45,471 bases of DNA. Source: Mariaggregatimicrobium sp964498785 (GTDB lineage Bacteria; Zhuqueibacterota; Zhuqueibacteria; Thermofontimicrobiales; Thiofontviventaceae). Shown one piece after another: positions 16,157 to 24,931 of the stretch (within the stretch, counting starts at the first letter, position 1; each line of letters starts with the position of its first letter). Where the stretch lies: assembly GCA_964498785.1 (NCBI GenBank), contig CAZCJL010000055.1, positions 1 to 45,471 on the forward strand. Reading direction: 5' to 3'. A program made the position numbers and the translations under genes. Below the pieces are notes generated by a model. The model saw only the letters and a list, made by a program, of their open reading frames with translations, ran no database searches and was not told the origin of the DNA.

Positions 16157-19100
16157 CTATCGCCCACAACATTTTTTATATTTTTTTCCACTTCCACACG
16201 GACAGGGATCATTGCGCCCTACTTTTGGTTCTGCAACCACAGGAACTCGCTTTTTTTGTTGCAGCGGTCTTCCGGGTTGCTGTGCCTGTTGTGTCGGAGC
16301 CCCGCCTCCGCTGAAAGCCATTCCATCTGCCGATTCATGGACTTCACTCATTTCTTTGGGTACTCTTTTTCGAGCCTGTTGCGGCTCCTGCTGAATTTGA
16401 GCCCGGAAGACGAGTTCTATCACATGTTCATTAATATTTGATAGCATTTCCGTAAACGCACGGAAGCCTTCACTTTTATATTCAAGTAATGGATCTTTCT
16501 GGCCGTAAGCCCTTAAATTAATTCCCTCCTTTAACTGATCCATTTCATAGAGATGATCTTTCCAGTGTTTGTCAATTGATTGTAGCATAGCAATACGTTC
16601 GAGCATCCGCATTTGCCTGTCACCGAGATATTTTTCTTTTGTATTATACAAATCCATTGCTCTGTCATGAAGAAGATCGAATAATTTCTCAGACGTCAAA
16701 TCTGAGGTTATTTCGTCTCTATCTTTATAAACTGGCTCCATCACCATAATGCGTTGAAAATCAGCAAATAATAAATCCCAGTTCCAATCTTCCACATATT
16801 CATCTTCATTCGTATATGCTTTTACCTTTTCATCGATGACGTTGTCCATCATCTCGATAATTTCTTCTTTTAAATTTTCTCCGCTTAACGCATGGGACCG
16901 CATGTTATAAATAACTTCACGCTGCTGATTCATCACATTATCATATTCCAGAAGATGTTTACGAATATCAAAATTATGCATTTCAACGCGTTTTTGTGCA
17001 CGTTCGATAGACTTTGTGATCATCGAATGTTCAATAACTTCTCCGTCTTGCACTCCCATTCGATCCATTACACCGGCAATCCGATCGGAACCAAATAATC
17101 GCATCAAATCATCTTCCAGTGAGAGGAAAAAGCGGGACGATCCAGGATCACCCTGCCGACCGGCTCGTCCGCGCAACTGCCGGTCGATTCGCCGTGATTC
17201 ATGTCGTTCGGTACCAATAATATGCAACCCGCAGGGAATATCATTTTTACACTCGACCAGATCCAGATGATCGGGCACGCTGCGATTATTTGCATCGATT
17301 AAAAAACAACCGCCTTCGCACGCAACAACTCCTTTCCCTAACTTAATATCTGTACCACGTCCTGCCATATTTGTAGCAATGGTTACATTTCCGGGCTCGC
17401 CTGCCGTTCGTACTATTTGTGCTTCTTCTTTATGATGCTTTGCATTTAAAACCGAATGTTTGATACCGGCTCTTTTTAACATGCGGCTCAAAGTTTCCGA
17501 TGCTTCGACAGAAATTGTGCCAACAAGTACCGGTCGTTTTCCTTTATGCATTTTTATGATCTCATCGATGACCGATTTATATTTCTCTCGCTTAGTTCGA
17601 TAAATATGATCCTCATAATCCATGCGTCGAATCGGTTGATTCGTCGGAATAACTGTTACATCCAGCTTATAAATTTCCCAAAACTCATGCGCTTCTGTTT
17701 CCGCAGTGCCGGTCATTCCTGCAAGTTTGGAATAGAGCCGAAAGAAATTTTGCAGGGTAATTGTCGCCAGTGTTTGGGTTTCACGTTCAATCTTCACACC
17801 TTCCTTGGCTTCAAGCGCCTGGTGCAAACCATCGCTGAATCTTCTGCCTGGCATAAGCCGCCCGGTAAACTCATCAACGATCATCACTTTTCCGTCTTCA
17901 GACACCACATATTCAACATCTTTTTCAAATAATGAATATGCTCTCAGCAATTGGCTAATATTATGAATTTTCTCACTCTTTTCACCATATTCCAGATTTA
18001 GCTTTTCTCTGGCTTGTAATTTATCTTCATCGCTCAATGATTCATCGTTTTCAATTACATCAAACTCAGTGGATAAATCCGGCAGAACGAACATTGTCGG
18101 GTCCTGGGGCGAAAGCGCATTTCGTCCTTTTTCCGTTAAATCGATGACATTGCTTTTTTCGTCAATAGCGTAATAAAGTTCTTCGTCCAATTCACCCATT
18201 TTCTTATCGCGCATATAGTCATTTTCAACCCGACGAATCAGCTTTTTAACGCCAACTTCATGCATCAATTTTGTTAATTTTTTATGTTTCGGAGCACCGC
18301 GAAACACTTGCAAAAGTCTGATGCCAGCTTCATATTCATCGCCGTCATTCAATAGCCGTTCGCCTTCAGCTAAAATTTGATTTACCAGATTTGTTTGACT
18401 ACGAACAAGGCGTGCGACTAATGGCTTTACTTCATCGAATTTTTGGGTAGAATGTTCCACCGGGCCGGAAATGATCAGCGGTGTTCGGGCTTCGTCTATT
18501 AATACGGAATCCACCTCGTCAATAATTGCATAATTATGTTTTCGTTGCACCACATCCTGCCGCCGCAGCGCCATGTTATCACGGAGATAATCGAATCCAA
18601 ACTCGTTATTCGTTCCGTAAAGAATATCTGCATTGTAAATCTCTTTGCGTTCATACGGGGGCATATCATTGGTAAGATATGCTTTTGTCAATCCTAAAAA
18701 TTCATAAATTTTTCCCATCCATTCACAATCGCGACGCGCTAAATAATCGTTAACAGTCACCAAATGAACACCCTTTCCTGTCAGGGCATTCAAAAAAATT
18801 GGCAGGGTTGCAACCAGCGTTTTTCCTTCACCAGTGGCCATTTCTGCTATTTTTCCCTCATGTAAAACCACGCCACCTATTAATTGGACATCAAAAGGAA
18901 TCATATCCCATGTGATTTCAATTTCACTGACATTCCATTTCTTTCCGATCAATCGCCGACAGGTTTCCTTGACAACTGCAAACCCCTCGGGAAGAATCTC
19001 TTTCAGCACTTCTTCTGTTGCTTTTTTTTCTTCTTCTTCCAAATCTTTTATTTCATCGCGGGTTCCCTCAAGGTCAAATCCATTTTCACCCTCATGTAAA

Positions 19101-19321
19101 TCCCCGCGCAACAGTAAATTCAGTCGTTCAATTTCTTCCTTTATTTCGTAGACTTGTTGTTGTATTTTCGTTTTAAATTCTTTTACCTTTGCTCGTAATT
19201 CATCATCACTCAGGAAATGATATTCCATATAGAGCGCATTAATCTCATTGACAATCGGGTCAATTTTTTTTATATCGCGATCGTGCTTGCTACCAAATAA
19301 TTTCGTTACAAAATTCAACAA
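16157..19321 (-). CDS. secA: Protein translocase ATPase SecA
   Basis: 1054 residues, longer than the ~900 of E. coli, as in many FCB-group bacteria, because of insertions in the DEAD motor region. Walker A (MATGEGKTL, near residue 160), DEVDSVLIDEARTP, the second motor domain (GRGTDIKLG, QLRGRAGRQGDPG) and the C-terminal SEC-C zinc tail (RNDPCPCGSGKKYKKCCGR) are all intact. It drives export of unfolded proteins through SecYEG. It starts 31 bases after nusB and is the last gene of the recJ-to-secA run. Confidence 0.98.
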   Translation of the reverse strand: MLNFVTKLFGSKHDRDIKKIDPIVNEINALYMEYHFLSDDELRAKVKEFKTKIQQQVYEIKEEIERLNLLLRGDLHEGENGFDLEGTRDEIKDLEEEEKKATEEVLKEILPEGFAVVKETCRRLIGKKWNVSEIEITWDMIPFDVQLIGGVVLHEGKIAEMATGEGKTLVATLPIFLNALTGKGVHLVTVNDYLARRDCEWMGKIYEFLGLTKAYLTNDMPPYERKEIYNADILYGTNNEFGFDYLRDNMALRRQDVVQRKHNYAIIDEVDSVLIDEARTPLIISGPVEHSTQKFDEVKPLVARLVRSQTNLVNQILAEGERLLNDGDEYEAGIRLLQVFRGAPKHKKLTKLMHEVGVKKLIRRVENDYMRDKKMGELDEELYYAIDEKSNVIDLTEKGRNALSPQDPTMFVLPDLSTEFDVIENDESLSDEDKLQAREKLNLEYGEKSEKIHNISQLLRAYSLFEKDVEYVVSEDGKVMIVDEFTGRLMPGRRFSDGLHQALEAKEGVKIERETQTLATITLQNFFRLYSKLAGMTGTAETEAHEFWEIYKLDVTVIPTNQPIRRMDYEDHIYRTKREKYKSVIDEIIKMHKGKRPVLVGTISVEASETLSRMLKRAGIKHSVLNAKHHKEEAQIVRTAGEPGNVTIATNMAGRGTDIKLGKGVVACEGGCFLIDANNRSVPDHLDLVECKNDIPCGLHIIGTERHESRRIDRQLRGRAGRQGDPGSSRFFLSLEDDLMRLFGSDRIAGVMDRMGVQDGEVIEHSMITKSIERAQKRVEMHNFDIRKHLLEYDNVMNQQREVIYNMRSHALSGENLKEEIIEMMDNVIDEKVKAYTNEDEYVEDWNWDLLFADFQRIMVMEPVYKDRDEITSDLTSEKLFDLLHDRAMDLYNTKEKYLGDRQMRMLERIAMLQSIDKHWKDHLYEMDQLKEGINLRAYGQKDPLLEYKSEGFRAFTEMLSNINEHVIELVFRAQIQQEPQQARKRVPKEMSEVHESADGMAFSGGGAPTQQAQQPGRPLQQKKRVPVVAEPKVGRNDPCPCGSGKKYKKCCGR

Positions 19322-19352
19322 TTTATAACCTCCTCATTTCTGGATATTCAAT

Positions 19353-19856
19353 TTAGGCCAATTCATTTTTACTTAAAGAACTTTTAAAAGGTTCATTTTT
19401 TCCCCTGGCGCTATCATTGAACAGGCCACGACCCGATTTGTTAATTTTTTTCTGTTTTGTCCATTCAGATAACACAGAATCAAGAATGCCGTTGATAAAC
19501 TTACCACTTTTTTCAGTACTATAAATTTTGGCGATTTCGATCGCTTCATCCATCGAGACTTTTGGCGGAATATCACAAAAATAGAGAAATTCACACATTG
19601 CTATTCGCAGTACAATGCGATCGATAATAGCAATGCGTTCAAAATCCCAGTTCAATGCTTTCCGCTTAATCATCTTGTCAAATTCGATTGTATGTTGCAA
19701 TGTAATTTTGACGAGTTGCGAACAAAATTCTTTTATATCACCACAATCCTCATCAGTCCACAAATCATTGATAATATAATCAATCGAATTTTTGGATAGC
19801 TCATGTGCGTACAGGGCGCACAGAGCCATTTCACGGGCTTTACGTCTGGAGCTCAT
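19353..19856 (-). CDS. nusB: Transcription antitermination factor NusB
   Basis: 167 residues. It begins SSRRKAREMALCALYAHELS and carries the core NusB pattern (RIAIIDRIVLRIAMCEFLY, PPKVSMDEAIEIAKIYSTEKSGKFINGILD). It binds boxA RNA with NusE and promotes antitermination in rRNA operons. The tail after about residue 140 (Lys/Ser-rich) is a short extension. Its ATG overlaps the ilvE stop (ATGA at 19853-19856), so translation is coupled. Confidence 0.95.
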   Translation of the reverse strand: MSSRRKAREMALCALYAHELSKNSIDYIINDLWTDEDCGDIKEFCSQLVKITLQHTIEFDKMIKRKALNWDFERIAIIDRIVLRIAMCEFLYFCDIPPKVSMDEAIEIAKIYSTEKSGKFINGILDSVLSEWTKQKKINKSGRGLFNDSARGKNEPFKSSLSKNELA

Positions 19857-20818
19857 TTGTCATGCGCTCTTTTCTTTTTATTTTCAAATGAATAAACAAA
19901 TGTCAACCAGTTATATTTATCTTCGACGTCTGATTTGATAATTTCAAAAAATCTTTTTTGAATTTTTTCAGTAATTGGTCCGCGTTTACCATGGCCGATT
20001 ATCATTCGATCAATGGAGCGTATCGGTGTCACTTCTGCGGCAGTGCCGGTAAAAAATATTTCATCCGCGATATACAGCATTTCCCGCGGGATCAGACTTT
20101 CTTTTACTTCCACATCAAAATCATTACAGATATGAATCACAGAATCACGGGTCAAGCCGGGCAAAATAGAAGCGCCGTATTGTGGTGGAGTGTAGAGAAT
20201 TCCATCGATAACGACAAAAATATTTTCCCCGCTTCCTTCGCTCACAAATCCATTTGCATCTATCGAAATCCCCTCGGTGTAGTTATCTGCCATGGCTTCC
20301 ATTTTAATGAGTTGCGAGTTCATATAAGTTCCGCCTGCTTTGGCAAGGGTTGGCATTGTGTTTGCGCGCATTCGGTTCCATGAAGACACGCGAACATCAA
20401 CTCCCTGGCTCAACGCCTCTTCACCAAGATATTTTCCCCAATTTAGCGCGGCAACGATCACATCAACCGGACATTTTGTAGGATCAACGCCCAGCGAATG
20501 ATATCCGCGAAAAGCTAATGGCCGAATGTATGCAGATTTTAAGTTATTTTCCTTTATGATTCCAATACAGGCATTATTGAGTTCTTCTTGTGAAAAAGGA
20601 ATTTCCGTCCTATATATTTTTGCTGAATTAATAAATCGTTTTGTATGGTCATCTAACCGAAAGATCGCTGCACCTTTAGACGTTTCATAGCAACGAATGC
20701 CTTCGAAAAATGATGTGCCATAATGAAGTGCATGGCTCATCACGTGAATTTTAGCATCCCACCAATCAACAAATTTTCCGTTATACCAAATTTTTCCTTT
20801 TTCATCTCTTGGATCCAT
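19853..20818 (-). CDS. ilvE: Branched-chain amino-acid aminotransferase
   Basis: 321 residues of PLP fold type IV. The start (WYNGKFVDWWDAKIHVMSHALHYGTSFFEGIRCYET) and the PLP lysine segment (TLAKAGGTYMNSQL) are those of IlvE; EGSGENIFVV, SILPGLTRDS and FFTGTAAEVTPI follow in the usual order. It makes the final step of valine, leucine and isoleucine synthesis. No other ilv gene is nearby; its position between a PPIase and nusB looks like operon packing rather than pathway grouping. The C-terminal tail after residue ~300 is slightly extended and basic. Confidence 0.95.
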   Translation of the reverse strand: MDPRDEKGKIWYNGKFVDWWDAKIHVMSHALHYGTSFFEGIRCYETSKGAAIFRLDDHTKRFINSAKIYRTEIPFSQEELNNACIGIIKENNLKSAYIRPLAFRGYHSLGVDPTKCPVDVIVAALNWGKYLGEEALSQGVDVRVSSWNRMRANTMPTLAKAGGTYMNSQLIKMEAMADNYTEGISIDANGFVSEGSGENIFVVIDGILYTPPQYGASILPGLTRDSVIHICNDFDVEVKESLIPREMLYIADEIFFTGTAAEVTPIRSIDRMIIGHGKRGPITEKIQKRFFEIIKSDVEDKYNWLTFVYSFENKKKRAHDK

Positions 20819-20833
20819 AAAACGCTCCTCAAA

Positions 20834-21841
20834 TTATTTAAACGTTTTGCTGATTTTAATATCAGCCTTTTCTTTTAATTGATTGATATAGTTCTCAAAA
20901 CGTTCATTTGATTCTTTTTGTGTTAAAAATGCTTTAATTTTGTCTTCTACTTTTTTGAACGGAATTGACTCCGGGTCTTTATATTCTTCTAACTTAATCA
21001 CATGGAAGCCAAGTTCCGAGCGAACGACATCGCTTATTTGACCGGGTTGCAATTTAAACACTGCTTCGTCGAATGATTTGACCATTTCCCCCCTGGCAAA
21101 AAAGCCAAGGTCTCCGCCCTTAAAGGCATTTGGTCCCTCGGAATAATCTCTTGCCAGCGTTGCGAAATCTGCGCCAGCTTTTGCTTTTTGTAAGACCAGG
21201 TTCGCTTTTTCTTTTGCTTGATTCATTTCTACATCCGAGGCGTCGCGTTTTACTTTAATAAGCACATGTCTTGCCCAGGCGTTTGTTGGCTCTGTAAATT
21301 GATCCGGATTCTTTTTATAATATTCCCTGGCTGCCGCTATGGAAACTTCTTTTAATTCCGAAACGATTTTTTGCTCAAGAAGTTTCTGAACTTTCAGATC
21401 TTTAACAATATTTTCACGAAATATTTTCATTGTCAAATTTTCTTCCTGAAGCGCGCGATTAAATAAATCTTCCGATTTAAATGTTCCTTTAACTTGTTCA
21501 ATTGCCCGCTCAATTTCGGTATCTTTTACTTCAATAAGATGATGATCGGTTTCCTGACGGAGCAGTGTATTGTTAATTAGTAACTTCAGAGCGTCGTTGC
21601 GAATCAAACTATCAGTATAATCCACCTTGTTTAACAATCCGGTTTGAACAATAATCTGCTTTGCTGCATTATCCAGATCGTTCATACTAATTATTTCTCC
21701 ATTCACCTGTGCAACGATTGTTGAATCGCTAAACATCGTTTGTTCGCCAGTTCCATCTTCTTTCTTTTTAGAACAAAAAATCAAGAAAAAAGCCAATGCA
21801 AAGATTAGAATTAAGACACAGAATTTAAATACATTTTTCAT
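20834..21841 (-). CDS. Exported parvulin-type peptidyl-prolyl isomerase (SurA/PrsA-like)
   Basis: 335 residues. A hydrophobic leader (5-22) ends in LIFC-SKKK: Cys23 could be lipidated, though Phe before Cys is unusual. A SurA-N-like helical chaperone region (~40-180) is followed by a rotamase (parvulin) domain at ~185-285 (ARHVLIKVKRDAS, DFATLARDYSEGPNAFKGGDLGFFARGEM, FDEAVFKLQPGQIS, LGFHVIKLEE). It should help outer-membrane or secreted proteins fold in the periplasm. The ATG directly abuts the recJ stop. The next gene is ilvE, 15 bases on. Confidence 0.9.
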   Translation of the reverse strand: MKNVFKFCVLILIFALAFFLIFCSKKKEDGTGEQTMFSDSTIVAQVNGEIISMNDLDNAAKQIIVQTGLLNKVDYTDSLIRNDALKLLINNTLLRQETDHHLIEVKDTEIERAIEQVKGTFKSEDLFNRALQEENLTMKIFRENIVKDLKVQKLLEQKIVSELKEVSIAAAREYYKKNPDQFTEPTNAWARHVLIKVKRDASDVEMNQAKEKANLVLQKAKAGADFATLARDYSEGPNAFKGGDLGFFARGEMVKSFDEAVFKLQPGQISDVVRSELGFHVIKLEEYKDPESIPFKKVEDKIKAFLTQKESNERFENYINQLKEKADIKISKTFK

Positions 21842-23539
21842 TTAACGCAAATCCTTTATTCTTAATTGCAAGGTTGTTCTTCCCATATACTCGTTTTCTT
21901 CCACCACATAAGCCAGATCGAGATTTTTTTCTCCGGGAGTAAGACGATAAAATTTATCCCCCAAATTAAATCCAATCGCGTCGATTACGACGCCATTTTG
22001 CTGTACTTTAAATTTCAAATGATTTTTACCGACAATGCCAGGGGATCCGACCACTTGCAGATTCTTGCTGAGGAGGACTGGCCGTAAATTTTGTGGTCCG
22101 AACGGCGCCATCATTTTAAGTAACTGTACAAAGCGCGGATTGATTTCACTAAGATCAATTTCACAGTCAATATTCAATTTTGGAACCAACATATCGTCGG
22201 TTAAAGTTTCTTTAGCAATTTCATTCAATCGTTCACGAAGTGGCTGTATTTTCTTTTCTTCGATGGTGAGACCAGCGGCATATTTATGGCCGCCAAAACC
22301 AAGCATCAGATCTTCGCATTTTTTGAGGGCTTCATAAATATCAAAGCCATAAATGCTACGAGCAGACCCTTTTCCGATTCCGTCTTCCACTGAAATCATA
22401 ACAGTAGGGCGATAGTATTTTTCAACGATACGAGAGGCTACAATCCCAATCACGCCCGGATGCCAGCCATCCATATCCAGCACGAAAGCAGCGTTTTCTT
22501 GCGGATCGTATTCCTGATCCACAATTTCCTGAGCTTCTTTAAACGTTAAATCGTCTATATTTTTTCGCTCACGATTTTCTGCTTCCAAAATCGCCGCGAT
22601 ATTTCGCGCCTGTTGTTTATTGGTTGTGGTTAATAATCGAACAGCTCGTTCGGCGTTCCCCATTCTCCCCACAGCATTGATTCGGGGCGCAAGCACAAAA
22701 ACAATCTGGCCGGTACTTATCACCTTATTTCGCAAGCCGGATGATTCCAGCAGAGCAGCAAGCCCGGGTTTATTTTTCTCGTTTAGCTTGCGCAATCCCT
22801 CGCGCACCAGTATTCTGTTTTCATCGACAAGGGGTACAATATCCGCGGCGCTACCGATTGCCACCAAATCGACGTATTGATGAATAATCTCTTCATCAAG
22901 ATTCAACATTCGAATAAGCGCCAGAGCGAGCTTATAAGCAACGCCTACGCCGGCTAATTCGCGGAACGGATAATTCTCGCCATTTGTTTTTGGATTAATT
23001 ACAGCAAGCGCATTTGGCAGGTCGTTACCAGACTCGTGATGATCGGAAATGATTATATCGATACTAGCATTTTTTGCAAATTGTACTTCTTTGATAGCTG
23101 TAATACCACAATCGACCGTAATAATGAGCGAAACGCCTTTTAATTGGGCGACTTTTATACCGTCGATTGACATTCCATATCCTTCACGCAGGCGATTTGG
23201 AATATAGAATTCAACATGACATCCCAGATATTTCAGAAGGAGATAAATAAGAGATACAGACGTAATACCATCAACGTCATAATCACCATAGATCAATATC
23301 TTTTCGCGATTTCTCATGGCCAAAATGATGCGGTCAACGGCTTTTTGCATATCCATAAGTAAAAACGGATCGTAAAGGTCACCTATTTGAAATCTAAAAT
23401 AGCGGCGTGCACTTTCAACATCATAGATATTTCTATTGTAGAGAATTCGGGCGATTGATTTTGGTGTATTTAACTCACTCGCCAGGGTATTAATTAAATT
23501 CTGATCAACATCATCGCGAAGAACCCATTTTAAATCCAT
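21842..23539 (-). CDS. recJ: Single-stranded-DNA-specific exonuclease RecJ
   Basis: 565 residues. DHH phosphoesterase motifs are intact: YGDYDVDGITS, ITVDCGIT, IISDHHE, and DHHA1-type GGHKYAAGLT; an OB-like C-terminal domain follows (VGKNHLKFKV, LDLAYVVEENEY). It degrades single-stranded DNA 5' to 3' in recombination and mismatch repair. The gene follows the RNase P RNA on the same strand by about 37 bases and is directly joined to the PPIase gene. Confidence 0.96.
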   Translation of the reverse strand: MDLKWVLRDDVDQNLINTLASELNTPKSIARILYNRNIYDVESARRYFRFQIGDLYDPFLLMDMQKAVDRIILAMRNREKILIYGDYDVDGITSVSLIYLLLKYLGCHVEFYIPNRLREGYGMSIDGIKVAQLKGVSLIITVDCGITAIKEVQFAKNASIDIIISDHHESGNDLPNALAVINPKTNGENYPFRELAGVGVAYKLALALIRMLNLDEEIIHQYVDLVAIGSAADIVPLVDENRILVREGLRKLNEKNKPGLAALLESSGLRNKVISTGQIVFVLAPRINAVGRMGNAERAVRLLTTTNKQQARNIAAILEAENRERKNIDDLTFKEAQEIVDQEYDPQENAAFVLDMDGWHPGVIGIVASRIVEKYYRPTVMISVEDGIGKGSARSIYGFDIYEALKKCEDLMLGFGGHKYAAGLTIEEKKIQPLRERLNEIAKETLTDDMLVPKLNIDCEIDLSEINPRFVQLLKMMAPFGPQNLRPVLLSKNLQVVGSPGIVGKNHLKFKVQQNGVVIDAIGFNLGDKFYRLTPGEKNLDLAYVVEENEYMGRTTLQLRIKDLR

Positions 23540-23576
23540 TCAATTCCTCTTCCATGATACTTAAAAAGAAACCATC

Positions 23577-23926
23577 AATTCAAACTGAGTCGTAAGCCGA
23601 ATTCTGTTTTGATGATCATTTATCTGGGATCGCCGTTACCGGCGACCTCATGCGACCTACCCGGGAGTCAAACGAAACGGGCCGCTTCTTCTCCCCTATT
23701 TGGTCTTGCTCCGGATGGGGTTTACCATGCGTCTGCTGTTACCAACAAACCGGTGGGCTCTTACCCCACCTTTTCACCCTTATCCCGCCAGGCGGGACGG
23801 TATATTTTCTGTGGCACTTTCCGTAGGCTCACGCCTCCCCCGCGTTATGGGGCATCCGGCCCTGTGGAGTTCGGACTTTCCTCATCCGCTTTGTGGCGGA
23901 CGCGATCATCTGCCTCACTTTGAACT
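23577..23926 (-). ncRNA. rnpB: RNase P RNA (bacterial class A)
   Basis: The minus strand has the conserved core: GAGGAAAGTCCGAACTCC near the 5' part, GCGGGGGAGGCG, CCACAGAAA, AAGGGTGAAAAGG, GGTAAGAGCCCACC, and ACAGAATTCGGCTTAC near the 3' end. The outer ends pair to form P1 (AGTTCAAAGTGAG with CTCAGTTTGAATT), which sets the limits to within a few bases. It is the catalytic part of the tRNA 5' processing enzyme. Short frames seen on either strand here are spurious. The 5' end lies only ~11 bases after the DUF164 stop. Confidence 0.97.
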
Positions 23927-23937
23927 GATGGTGTTTT

Positions 23938-24660
23938 TTATTTATTATTGTTATTTACGTGACTATTTGTGTTAATTAAAATACGACCACATGTTTCACA
24001 AATAATGATGTTTTTCATCTTCCGCACCTCAACCACGGTCTGTGCGGGTATTGTTGCAAAACATCCCTGGCATGTATATTGTTTAATCTCTGCCAGCGCC
24101 AAACCATTGCGCGCTTTTCGAATCCGTTCGTATCGGGAATACAATGGCTTCTTTATCTGACTGACAAGAGAATTCCTTTCCTTTGTTAATTTGGTCAGCT
24201 CGGCTTCATTTGTCTTTTTCTTTTGGGTAAGAACCTCATCTTTTTCTTTATAACGTAATTTTAATCTGTCAACTTCCTCATCTTTTTCTTTCAGGTATTT
24301 CTCGACATTCTCTTCACGATCTAATAATTCAAGCAAAGTGTTTTCATGCTCTTCAATGCGTGCTTTTGTTGTTTCAATCTCGGCACTGATCGCATCGTAT
24401 TCTTTATTTGTTGTTACAGAATAAACCTGCTCCTGATATTTTTTTTGTTTTTCACTCAGTAAACTTAACTCGCCTTCCAGTTTTCGCTTTTCTGTGTTAA
24501 TATCGATTAATTCATTTTTAAAAGCTTCCATTTCGCCATTAACTGTATCAATTTGCGTTTTCAGTTCATCCACTTGTTGTGGTAAATTACCGAGAGAAGC
24601 TTCAATCTTACGAATTTGGGTGTCAATTTTCTGTAAACTTAAAAGCTGCGTCAAATCCAT
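23938..24660 (-). CDS. Coiled-coil zinc-ribbon protein (DUF164 / CdsZ-like)
   Basis: 240 residues. Residues ~5-170 are long coiled-coil helices with the NKEYDAI motif typical of the family. Residues ~190-230 form a C4 zinc ribbon (CQGCFATIP...CETCGRIL). The family is widespread and often precedes rnpB; its role is not well settled. AGGAGGA is placed well before ATG 24660. The stop is so close to the 5' end of the RNase P RNA that both may come from one transcript, unless an rnpB promoter lies inside this gene. Confidence 0.88.
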   Translation of the reverse strand: MDLTQLLSLQKIDTQIRKIEASLGNLPQQVDELKTQIDTVNGEMEAFKNELIDINTEKRKLEGELSLLSEKQKKYQEQVYSVTTNKEYDAISAEIETTKARIEEHENTLLELLDREENVEKYLKEKDEEVDRLKLRYKEKDEVLTQKKKTNEAELTKLTKERNSLVSQIKKPLYSRYERIRKARNGLALAEIKQYTCQGCFATIPAQTVVEVRKMKNIIICETCGRILINTNSHVNNNNK

Positions 24661-24697
24661 CTTGATTCTATCCTCCTGTTCAAATCACTTCATTGTT

Positions 24698-24739
24698 AAA
24701 AAAAAAGTGCACCAACTTTTTTAGGTACACTTTTTTTTT
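24698..24739. terminator. Symmetric terminator-like hairpin between divergent genes
   Basis: A9-GTGCACC (24698-24713) faces GGTACAC-T9 (24724-24739) with a 10-base loop and one mismatch. With T-runs at the 3' end on either strand it could stop transcription both ways. The flanking genes diverge, so it does not end either one; it would lie in the leader of the DUF164 mRNA if that starts upstream of 24739. Confidence 0.55.
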
Positions 24740-24895
24740 ACAACCAAATATATTATAATATAAAAGGTCAAGTAGTATGAAACGTTCCCTTTTTATACGT
24801 ATCATTGCCATTAAATTGCCTTGTAATTTAAAGTAAAATAAAATATACAAAACTAATATTAATTATGCAAGCAATTTTTTATTATTTAAATTTAC

Positions 24896-24924
24896 TTGAA
24901 ACTATGATTAAATCTATGTATATT
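24896..24924 (+). promoter_or_regulatory. Sigma-70 promoter giving a leaderless mRNA
   Basis: TTGAAA (24896-24901) and TATATT (24919-24924) are 17 bases apart. The start of transcription would be at about 24931, and the ATG of the FAD protein is at 24932. There is no Shine-Dalgarno sequence before that ATG. Confidence 0.65.
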
Positions 24925-24931
24925 GCATTTT

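Noticed and set aside
23609..23975. Plus-strand frames of 91-104 codons
   Set aside because: They lie on the complement of the RNase P RNA, whose conserved core is unmistakable.
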